From contig JAAVZQ010000066.1 of assembly GCA_022791735.1 (NCBI GenBank), positions 1-5,771 on the forward strand: DNA of 5,771 nucleotides. The letters run 5' to 3'. The DNA is from Clostridia bacterium (GTDB lineage Bacteria; Bacillota; Clostridia; TANB77; CAG-508). A model generated the notes under the pieces. It did no database searches. It was not told the origin of the DNA and saw nothing but the letters and a program-made list of their open reading frames with translations. Made by a program: the position numbers and the translations under genes. Below, piece by piece: positions 1 through 5,351 of this stretch (the first letter of the stretch is position 1; every line of letters starts with the position of its first letter).

Positions 1-1
1 A

Positions 2-337
2 CAACAATCTTTTACAGATTATCTATTAAGTAAAGACTTAAAGCAATGTAAATATAAAAATGTATTTCTTATTCAAATGTATATGGGATTAAGATGTGGC
101 GAAACTTTAGCACTTACAACACACGACATTGACCTAAAACAAAAAAAAATGAATATACATAGAACATTAACTACTGATGAAAATAATGCTATTATAATGG
201 GCAATAAAACAAAAACTTATGCAGGAAAAAGAGTTATACCTATTCCAGATTTTATATACACACATATAATAGAACAAATGCAAATAGCGGAAAATCAAGA
301 AAACAATGAAGAAAATAATATTGAAAATGAAAGATAA
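2..337 (+). pseudogene. Tyrosine recombinase (integrase) remnant, 5' end outside window and C-terminus missing
   Basis: The frame is open from the left edge and codes for 111 residues up to a TAA. The segment MYMGLRCGETLAL carries the first catalytic arginine of phage/Tn916-type integrases in its usual Gly-Leu-Arg-x-Gly-Glu setting. KTYAGKRVIPIPDF matches the beta-strand region that follows in this family. The protein then runs into a low-complexity tail rich in Asn and Glu and stops. The HxxR motif, the second histidine and the nucleophilic tyrosine are all absent, and I saw no remnant of them downstream. It should not recombine DNA by itself. No frameshift explains the loss, and the one CGG trinucleotide here (inside GCG-GAA) is out of frame. 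It is most likely the decayed edge of an integrative element that continues to the left. The true start lies outside the window. Confidence 0.75.
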
Positions 338-347
338 AAGTTAATAT

Positions 348-365
348 AAATTAAGATTAGTTAAA
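348..365. repeat. 18-bp direct repeat, copy 1
   Basis: AAATTAAGATTAGTTAAA occurs here, 10 bases after the integrase stop, and again perfectly at 639-656, an offset of 291 bases. An 18-base match is unlikely by chance even in AT-rich DNA, although low complexity weakens the argument. It could be an attachment-site duplication, an integrase arm site or a small deletion scar. Confidence 0.5.
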
Positions 366-570
366 CAAAATTAAAATAAATGGCTAAAAATCAACTTTTA
401 ATTTGGCTCTTCTAATTGTTTAAAAATAAGGGTTTTTAATCATTAATAGATTTTTTACAAAATCCACTATTTTCAATACTTCTATGGAATTTATTGATTT
501 TTATGATTTGTAAATATCTAAACAAATTCAAACTCTATACTTATTGAAATACAAGCGTTTGAATACTGTT

Positions 571-631
571 TACTAAACACCAACTAAACAAAAAATAATT
601 TTAAAAATTTTGTTTAGTTGATTGTTTAGTA
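571..631. repeat. Long inverted repeat made of CTAAACA motifs
   Basis: The left arm 571-593 and right arm 608-631 pair over a 9-bp block (TACTAAACA) and a 12-bp block (AACTAAACAAAA), with a 2/3-base mismatch between them and a 14-base AT-only loop. Each arm holds two CTAAACA copies (573-579 and 584-590 on plus; 611-617 and 623-629 on minus), and a further copy lies at 518-524. The left end also forms the palindrome TGTTTACTAAACA (567-579). Paired repeated motifs suggest a protein-binding array, such as recombinase arm sites or an operator, rather than a terminator, because no T tract follows. Confidence 0.6.
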
Positions 632-638
632 GATGTAA

Positions 639-656
639 AAATTAAGATTAGTTAAA
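639..656. repeat. 18-bp direct repeat, copy 2
   Basis: This is the second perfect copy of the repeat at 348-365. It begins 7 bases after the 571-631 inverted repeat ends, so the two copies bracket that structure. Confidence 0.5.
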
Positions 657-734
657 ATCCGTGAAAGCACTTGATATTCTAATGAAACACAGTTTTTATA
701 AATTAAATAAAAAATAAATTCGTTATAAATAATA

Positions 735-766
735 AAATAGCCTGTATCGACTGATACAAGCTATTT
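735..766 (-). terminator. Intrinsic terminator of the initiator tRNA gene
   Basis: The arms 735-748 and 753-766 form a 14-bp stem, with one position a G-U pair in the minus-strand RNA, closed by a 4-base loop. Reading on the minus strand, the stem runs into TTTTATTATTT. It lies 16 bases past the tRNA CCA end. A second small palindrome (769-775 and 777-783) sits between the tRNA and this hairpin. The T tract is interrupted by A, so termination may be incomplete. Confidence 0.75.
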
Positions 767-782
767 AGAACGATTAAATCGT

Positions 783-858
783 TGGTTGCGGGGGTAAGAC
801 TCGAACTTACGACCTTTGGGTTATGAGCCCAACGAGCTGCCAACTGCTCCACCCCGCG
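783..858 (-). tRNA. Initiator tRNA-fMet (CAU)
   Basis: This is a 76-nt cloverleaf with acceptor arms CGCGGGG and CCCCGCA, anticodon loop CTCATAA, T-loop TTCGAGT and an encoded 3' CCA. Position 1 is C opposite A72, so the first acceptor pair is mismatched, and three G-C pairs close the anticodon loop. These are the two classic marks of the bacterial initiator tRNA, which is formylated and loaded into the P site by IF2. It is a single-gene unit with its own promoter and terminator. Its anticodon loop is the normal seven bases, so it is not the source of the unusual CGG decoding seen in nearby genes. Confidence 0.97.
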
Positions 859-870
859 ATGTACTTATAT

Positions 871-899
871 AGTATAACTCGAATTTGCGCTGTTGTCAA
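871..899 (-). promoter_or_regulatory. Promoter of the initiator tRNA gene
   Basis: On the minus strand TTGACA (899-894) and TATACT (876-871) are separated by exactly 17 bases. The -10 box ends 12 bases before the first tRNA base. This is a near-consensus housekeeping sigma factor promoter, as expected for a stable RNA gene. Confidence 0.9.
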
Positions 900-934
900 G
901 CTTTTTAGATAACTTTTTCACATTTTGGCAATTT

Positions 935-1044
935 TTTGTTACAATTCACAGGTTATGTTAAACTTAAAGTCCGCACAGAGTGGTTCTATTAATAACTACT
1001 CGTTTGTAGGACAGACGATATTAAAACCTGTGAATTGTAACAAA
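935..1044 (+). repeat. 110-bp rod-like inverted repeat between asnB and tRNA-fMet
   Basis: Perfect 20-bp arms (935-954 and 1025-1044) enclose 70 bases that fold further: GTCC/GGAC (969-972 with 1009-1012), ACA/TGT (975-977 with 1005-1007) and an 8-bp hairpin (978-985 with 994-1001). One pair of that hairpin is G-U in plus-strand RNA but A-C in minus-strand RNA, so the plus strand folds better. No T tract follows on either strand and there is no convincing target-site duplication. It could be a miniature transposable element, a small structured RNA, or an mRNA-end stabiliser for asnB. No coding content is apparent. Confidence 0.7.
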
Positions 1045-1078
1045 TCTTTCCTTCTACTCTATTATTATATGCCAAAAT

Positions 1079-2936
1079 TTATATATTATTACCTTTATTT
1101 ACTCCTTCTATTTCTTTTCCTAAGAAATAGATTTCATACCATATAATAAAGCTATATATTATCCAGACTTTTTTATAGTTATCTTTTTTGCCTGTTTTGT
1201 GTTCTTCTAACAACTTAAGTATATATTCTTGGTCAAAAAATTCTTTTACAAAATTTTCTGAAAAAGCTCTTTTTATTTCATTATAGAATTCATCTTGTCT
1301 CATCCAATCACGAATTGGCACTGGAAATCCTAATTTTTTCTTTTTGTATGCTTCATTTGGAATATCCAATTTTGCAGCTTCTCTTAGTGCTACTTTTGTG
1401 TTATCCTTGGTAACTTTGTATTTCATTGGAATAGTTCTTGCTAAATCAAATACCACCCTATCAGTAAATGGAGTTCTGCCTTCAATAGAGCTTGCCATTG
1501 CCATCTTATCACACTTTAATAAGATATCGTTTAACATCCAGTTTCTTATATCTACTGCTTGCATTTTTACAATATTACTTCCATTTTTGCACTTTTCAAA
1601 AAATGTCCTTGTAATATCTCTGTTTTTGATAGTATCTTCACACTTCAAAATTCTTTTTCTTTCTTTTTCACTAAATATCTTGTTTACCCCAACATATTCG
1701 TCTTCTATCTTATTTCCTCTACGTACAATAAAGTTACGTCCCTTAAATTCTGGTAATGCTCCAAATATTACAGCAAGTAGATGACGTATACAATATGGAA
1801 TTTTATTATAAAATCCCATGTCTACTTCTTCTCTATAATAGTTATATCCTCCAAAAAATTCGTCTGCTCCTTCTCCTGACAAAACTACTTTTACGTCTTT
1901 ACTTGCAAGCTTAGCTACAAAGTATAAAGATATTGCAGAAGGATCAGATGATGGCTCGTCCATGTGATACAAAAATTTTGGTATTGCCGCAAGCCATTCT
2001 TCTTTTGTAATTCTTTTACTTACATTTGTAATTCCAAGCTGTTCTGTTAAATCTTTTGCATACGCTATTTCATTGTATTTATCATCATTATATCCTACTG
2101 TATATGTTTTGTCTGGTCTTGCAAGTGATACCATGTATGAGGAATCTATTCCTGATGATAAAAATGAACCTACTTCAACATCAGCAATCATGTGGTGTTT
2201 CACAGAATCTTTCATTGTTTCGCTTATTTGTTTTACAAGCTCGTCAAAATTACAATCTTTTTCGTCAAACTCGATATCATAATATGTTTTTATATCTATT
2301 TTTCCGTCTTTTACAGTCATACTTGTCCCTGGAAGAAGCCTATATACATTACTGAATAGTGTTTCATTTGTTGGAGTAAAACTAAATGATAAATATGGAC
2401 CAATTAATTTTTTATTTACCTCTTTTTCAAATTCTGGATATTCAAGAAAAGCTTTAATTTCTGAAGCAAAAACTACTTCTCCTTGATGAGACTTTTTTGT
2501 GTAGTAATATAAAGGCTTTATTCCAAAATGGTCACGTGCTAAAAATAATGTTTCATTTTCTCTATCCCAGATTGCAAATGCAAACATCCCTCTTAGTTTC
2601 TTTGGAAGTTCTTCTCCCCATTCTCTATACCCATGAAGTAATACTTCTGTATCACTACTAGTTACAAAGTTATAGTCTTTTAACTCTTCTTTAAGTGCTT
2701 TATAATTATATATTTCTCCATTAAATACTACAACAAGTTTTTCATCTTCTGTAAACATTGGTTGCTTGCCACCGCTCAATATCTATTATAGAAAGTCTAC
2801 GTTGTCCTAAAGCAACTTTTTCATCTGTATAATACCCGTCTCCATCAGGTCCTCTATGTTTTATTCTGTCTGCCATTTTTTTGATAATTGCTTCCTTGTT
2901 TTTTTCTTCACTATAAAATCCAACTATTCCACACAA
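1079..2936 (-). CDS. asnB: Asparagine synthase (glutamine-hydrolysing), read through a +1 CGG shift
   Basis: AsnB makes asparagine from aspartate, ATP and glutamine in the cytoplasm. The start is TTG at 2936, preceded by GGAGG nine bases upstream. It gives Met-Cys-Gly-Ile, and Cys2 is the glutaminase nucleophile. After 54 codons (ending IIDIE) the zero-frame codon is CGG, and the frame would end ten codons later. Dropping the C restores GGKQPM and a 618-aa protein, normal for the family. Glutaminase residues seen are HRGPDGDG near 27-34, NGE at 72-74 and the SSDTE aspartate at 95. The synthetase half has the ATP pyrophosphatase loop SSGIDSS (about 260-266), MDEPSSDPS (325-333) and LSGEGADEFFGGY (352-364). 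The gene starts 17 bases after the oapA stop, so the two are probably one operon. A TTG at 2779 could start the second frame, but it would lack the glutaminase cysteine and has no SD. The identity is certain; the decoding is inferred. Confidence 0.93.
2772..2774 (-). other. CGG +1 frameshift site in asnB
   Basis: The minus strand reads GAG CGG TGG in the upstream frame and GAG C GGT GGC in the repaired frame. One extra C precedes the first Gly of IIDIE-GGKQPM. The usual family spacing between the aspartate of IID and the conserved QP is five residues, which the one-base repair restores. A two-base loss (GAAAGC to GAGC) could also be proposed but would add a residue. Confidence 0.85.
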
Positions 2937-2945
2937 TTTACTATT

Positions 2946-2950
2946 CCTCC
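2946..2950 (-). promoter_or_regulatory. Shine-Dalgarno site that fixes the TTG start of asnB
   Basis: GGAGG stands nine bases before TTG-TGT-GGA. It supports the rare TTG start that places the catalytic cysteine at position 2. It lies in the short gap after the oapA stop codon. Confidence 0.85.
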
Positions 2951-2953
2951 ATT

Positions 2954-3519
2954 TTATTTATTTTCATTTTTCACTCCACTTAATAATCTCCCAAAATTAT
3001 ACACAATTGCTGTCGAATTTCTAGCTGCAATTTCTTTTCCTATAGCCTTCCCTCCAACTGTAAGTGCTGCAACAATAGCACTTATTATAAACTGTAAATT
3101 ATCTGTCATTCCAAATTTACTTGCGAGCTTTGCCGATATCATTGCACTTATAGCACCACTTAATACTCCGGCAAATATCTCCTATTACATCTGCACAAAT
3201 ATTCGCAACTCGTACAGAATTTTTTATTAGCTTTAAAGACATTTTTGCTCCGAGTAGCTTTTTTAGTAGCTTTTGCATGAAATTCCTCTTCATTTGCAAC
3301 AGTTACTGAAACTCCTATTATATCGAAAAGAATTCCTACAAATATAACTGCAAATAAAATTATAACTGCTGGTATTATATCTAGTTTTGAAACTCCATTA
3401 GTTGATATATAAGAAAAACAAATGGATGATATGAAGGTTATAATAAACACTTCCACAATCCATTTCAGGTGATTTTCTGCTTTTTTATCTTTCTTCTGTT
3501 TTATATCGCTATCTTTCAT
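2954..3519 (-). CDS. oapA: OapA-like membrane protein (OLE RNA partner), read through two +1 CGG shifts
   Basis: Three overlapping frames join into one 187-aa protein when a single C is dropped at two CGG codons. The start is ATG 3519, with GAGG/AGGAG four to six bases upstream; an in-frame TTG at 3546 lacks an SD. The N-terminus is lysine-rich. Two membrane segments follow (about residues 20-40 and 45-70, ending FDIIGVSVT), then a conserved block with ICADVIGDICG and SGAISAMISAKLA, a hydrophobic stretch FIISAIVAALTVGGKAIGK, and a short tail. This is the pattern I know for OapA, a DUF21/CorB-like protein that anchors OLE RNA to the membrane and is linked to magnesium and stress responses. The restored glycines (90 and 117) sit at conserved positions of that pattern. 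The gene directly follows the OLE-like RNA and precedes asnB. The family call rests on remembered patterns; a CorB-like annotation is the alternative. Confidence 0.78.
3168..3170 (-). other. CGG +1 frameshift site 2 in oapA
   Basis: The upstream frame reads ATT TGC CGG AGT. Dropping the C gives TGC GGA GTA TTA AGT and the protein DIC-GVLSGA, with Gly117. Without the shift, translation stops 17 codons later. Confidence 0.85.
3250..3252 (-). other. CGG +1 frameshift site 1 in oapA
   Basis: The upstream frame reads GCT ACT CGG AGC. Dropping the C gives ACT GGA GCA AAA ATG and the protein KKAT-GAKMSLKL, with Gly90. Without the shift, translation continues about 30 codons into unrelated Cys- and Arg-rich residues and stops. 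Confidence 0.85.
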
Positions 3520-3546
3520 CTTTCTCCTCTTAAATTGTGATGGCAA

Positions 3547-4118
3547 AAGTCTAAGTAAATTTTACGGTTTAGGTCTAGTTGAATTTCTCTATTTCCTACT
3601 GTGCATTACTGCAATCAGCTGTTTCCATTTAAAGGAAATATCCAAAAAAGATAAATCTGGACACCAGATCGCCACTTAAATCCGTACCTTAATCCTTAGA
3701 CTTCCATGCTTTTCAAACAAAGCAAACATTCTAGAAGTTTTCCTTTACCCACTTAGTTATTATTAGTCTCTTTTGCAAAAGCAATTTCATAATAATGTAT
3801 GTAGAATATTAAATTTTGGCCAAAATTTAATATCCAAATCATTAATCCCAATACCTTCACTCAAGACAGGCTACGCTATGTGTTTTGTGTCTTGGCACTC
3901 AACATAGGTTTTACTTAATTACTGAATTAAATCAAGTCTCCGCGAAACTAGGGTTATACCTAAGTGCCACCCTAAATATTCCCTAATTTCTTTACTCCCT
4001 GCTCACACGCAGACTTGGCATTTCCGCGCACAAACAAGAAACTTCACAGGTATGCCTTATAGTGGATTTTTAGCCCCACCCTCATAATAACCAGTAATGA
4101 CTAGAATAATGCGCCACC
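3547..4118 (-). ncRNA. ole: Large structured RNA, probably OLE RNA
   Basis: About 570 bases without a gene lie directly upstream of the oapA-like gene, the classic place and size of OLE (ornate, large, extremophilic) RNA. Long-range pairings seen: 4011-4017 with 3933-3939 (7 bp), 3981-3990 with 3944-3953 (10 bp, one G-U), and 3962-3969 with 3893-3900 (8 bp, one G-U). The last crosses the other two and would form a pseudoknot. In the 3' half, 3655-3660 pairs with 3664-3669, and a 9-bp stem, 3695-3703 with 3547-3555, closes the domain and suggests the 3' boundary. A perfect 28-bp palindrome (3806-3833) lies between the halves. I see no tmRNA tag frame or RNase P GAGGAAAGUCC motif. In known cases OLE RNA binds OapA at the membrane and affects stress tolerance. 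Ends are approximate. Confidence 0.72.
3806..3833. repeat. Perfect 28-bp palindrome inside the OLE-like RNA
   Basis: ATTAAATTTTGG and its complement run without mismatch, flanked by AT at each end, and GGCC is at the centre. As RNA it gives a 12-bp AU-rich hairpin with a GGCC loop. It may be a helix of the RNA. It has no T tract after it on either strand, so it is a poor terminator. Confidence 0.8.
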
Positions 4119-4124
4119 GTTTCT

Positions 4125-4153
4125 ATTATAACATATTTATAAAATTTTTTCTA
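4125..4153 (-). promoter_or_regulatory. Probable promoter of the OLE-like RNA
   Basis: A perfect TATAAT lies at 4130-4125 on the minus strand. A weak -35 (TAGAAA, four of six matches) sits 17 bases upstream at 4153-4148, just past the stop of the small membrane protein. Transcription would start near 4118 at GGTGGCGC. It would also supply oapA and asnB, which have no other visible promoter. Confidence 0.6.
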
Positions 4154-4155
4154 TA

Positions 4156-4371
4156 TTATTTTTCTTGTACACTATTATAACTTGTATCATTTATATTATT
4201 ATCTTCTAAGCCAGTATTCATTATGCTACTTGCAAAGTATCCTGTTATAAAACCTATGATGAATATAATAATGATAATTGCAATTGTTCTTAGTTTTTCT
4301 TGACTTATGTACATGTTTTTATCATATATTTTTACTTTTTCATTGCTTTTTTCTTTTTTGTTCCCTTCCAT
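4156..4371 (-). CDS. Small single-pass membrane protein of unknown function
   Basis: A 71-aa protein starts at ATG 4371, seven bases after AGGAGG. A GTG one codon earlier is too close to the SD. The first 28 residues are lysine- and glutamate-rich. An isoleucine-rich membrane segment covers about 29-51 (RTIAIIIIIFIIGFITGY). The last 20 residues are acidic and Asn-rich. The positive-inside rule puts the N-terminus in the cytoplasm. I do not recognise a family. It has its own promoter, back to back with that of ispH, and ends about 25 bases before the OLE -10 box, so read-through into the RNA is possible. It contains no CGG. Its place next to OLE and oapA makes a membrane accessory role worth testing, but nothing in the sequence shows this. 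Confidence 0.75.
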   Translation of the reverse strand: MEGNKKEKSNEKVKIYDKNMYISQEKLRTIAIIIIIFIIGFITGYFASSIMNTGLEDNNINDTSYNSVQEK

Positions 4372-4378
4372 CACACAT

Positions 4379-4384
4379 CCTCCT
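4379..4384 (-). promoter_or_regulatory. Shine-Dalgarno site deciding the start of the small membrane protein
   Basis: Perfect AGGAGG. Its spacing is seven bases to ATG 4371 and four to GTG 4374, which favours the ATG. Confidence 0.85.
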
Positions 4385-4407
4385 TTGTATAAATAATAGG
4401 TAATAGT

Positions 4408-4436
4408 ATTATACTATTTTTATTTATTAAAAGCAA
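4408..4436 (-). promoter_or_regulatory. Promoter of the small membrane protein gene
   Basis: TATAAT (4413-4408) follows TTGCTT (4436-4431) after 17 bases on the minus strand. The -10 is perfect and the -35 weak. The -35 lies only four bases from the ispH -35 on the other strand. Confidence 0.7.
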
Positions 4437-4440
4437 TCGC

Positions 4441-4469
4441 TTGACAAGATATTTTTATTAATTTAAAAT
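4441..4469 (+). promoter_or_regulatory. Promoter of ispH
   Basis: TTGACA (4441-4446) and TAAAAT (4464-4469) are separated by 17 bases, and the -10 box ends 24 bases before the start codon. The resulting leader is short, about 18 bases, and just holds the SD site. Confidence 0.82.
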
Positions 4470-4480
4470 TAATTTTGTAT

Positions 4481-4487
4481 AAGGAGG
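4481..4487 (+). promoter_or_regulatory. Shine-Dalgarno site of ispH
   Basis: AAGGAGG lies six bases before ATG 4494 and sets the start at MNIIVGKNSGFCAG, the normal N-terminus of the family. Confidence 0.9.
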
Positions 4488-4493
4488 CACTAT

Positions 4494-5351
4494 ATGAATA
4501 TAATTGTTGGAAAAAATAGTGGTTTTTGTGCAGGTGTAAAACACACAATAACAAAGGCTAAAGAAGAACTTTCAAAATCTGAAAATGGAATTGACTGTTT
4601 AGGTGAAATCATACATAATGAACAAGTTGTAAATGATTTAGAAGAGTTAGGTCTTCGAATTATTAATAAAATCGAAGATGCAAAAGGAAAAGTCATCATT
4701 CGTGCTCATGGTATCGCTAAAGATGTATATGACCATTCTAAAAAGCATAATATAGAACTTATTGATTTAACTTGCCCTAATGTTATTAAAATCCATAATC
4801 AAGTAGAAAAACTTTCAAAAAGTGGTTATTTTATATTTTTATTTGGAGTTAAAAAACACCCCGAAACAGTTGGTACATACAGCTTTTGTGGTAAAAATTC
4901 ATACATATTAGAAGGAATAGATGACATTTCCCCTGCATTAAATAGCTTAAAAGGTTCTAATCTTAACAATGTTTTAATAATATCTCAAACTACCTTTAGT
5001 TTAAATTTATTTGAAAAAATGACTAAGATGGTTTTAGATGAACTTGGAAATAATTTTAATGTACAAGTAGAAAAAAGTATATGTAATGCAACACACCTAC
5101 GACAAAAAGAAGCATTTGAAATTTCTTCAAAAGTCCAATTAATGATAATTATTGGTGGAAAAAACAGTTCTAATACAAAAAAATTATATGAAGTATCAAA
5201 AGAAAACTGCAAAAATGTTTTAAGCATTCAAACTAAAGATGATTTGGACATAAATTTTGTAAAACAATTTGAAAATGTTGGTGTTATTGCTGGAGCTTCT
5301 ACTCCTGACTATATTATACAAGATGTTATAAATACTTTATCTAAACTGTAA
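4494..5351 (+). CDS. ispH: 4-hydroxy-3-methylbut-2-enyl diphosphate reductase
   Basis: IspH catalyses the last step of the MEP isoprenoid pathway, reducing HMBPP to IPP and DMAPP with an oxygen-sensitive [4Fe-4S] cluster in the cytoplasm. The three cluster cysteines are present: Cys12 (SGFCAGV), Cys94 (DLTCPNV) and Cys197 (ICNATHLRQ). Substrate-site residues are also in place: His41 (IIHNEQV), His72 (RAHG), His122 and Glu124 (KHPETVG), Thr167 (QTTFS), Asn224 and Ser226 (GGKNSSNT) and Ser269 (GASTPD). At 285 aa it is the normal single-domain length, without the S1-domain fusion found in some clostridia. It has its own promoter and no CGG in any frame, and reads without a shift. Its stop overlaps the end of the convergent comEA gene by 11 bases. 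Isoprenoid genes are known neighbours of OLE RNA loci. Confidence 0.96.
   Translation: MNIIVGKNSGFCAGVKHTITKAKEELSKSENGIDCLGEIIHNEQVVNDLEELGLRIINKIEDAKGKVIIRAHGIAKDVYDHSKKHNIELIDLTCPNVIKIHNQVEKLSKSGYFIFLFGVKKHPETVGTYSFCGKNSYILEGIDDISPALNSLKGSNLNNVLIISQTTFSLNLFEKMTKMVLDELGNNFNVQVEKSICNATHLRQKEAFEISSKVQLMIIIGGKNSSNTKKLYEVSKENCKNVLSIQTKDDLDINFVKQFENVGVIAGASTPDYIIQDVINTLSKL

Larger units (their letters stand above)
338..734. other. AT-rich non-coding stretch with repeats, likely decayed mobile-element end
   Basis: No credible reading frame, SD site or RNA gene was found in about 400 bases between the integrase remnant and the tRNA terminator. It contains an 18-bp perfect direct repeat (348-365 and 639-656) and a long imperfect inverted repeat (571-631) built from a CTAAACA motif. 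Repeats beside an integrase gene fit arm-type or core recombinase sites, but this is inference. Positions 657-734 show nothing recognisable. Confidence 0.5.

Noticed and set aside
348..656. CRISPR array
   Set aside because: Only two copies of the 18-bp repeat, far apart, with no regular spacers or cas genes.
925..1146. Plus-strand frame of 73 codons
   Set aside because: It runs through the 110-bp inverted repeat and into the asnB end, has no SD, and its composition is not protein-like.
1344..2355. Several plus-strand frames within asnB
   Set aside because: They are antisense shadows of a strongly conserved enzyme gene, with no SD or family features.
2742..2779. Separate downstream gene beginning at TTG 2779 in asnB
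   Set aside because: It has no SD, would lack the glutaminase nucleophile, and continues the family alignment directly from the upstream frame.
3806..3833. Palindrome as an intrinsic terminator
   Set aside because: No T tract on either strand, AU-only stem apart from the GGCC loop, and structured sequence continues beyond it towards oapA.
3547..4118. tmRNA, RNase P RNA or a T-box leader
   Set aside because: No tag-peptide frame or tRNA-like ends, no GAGGAAAGUCC core, and no T-box sequence before an antiterminator.
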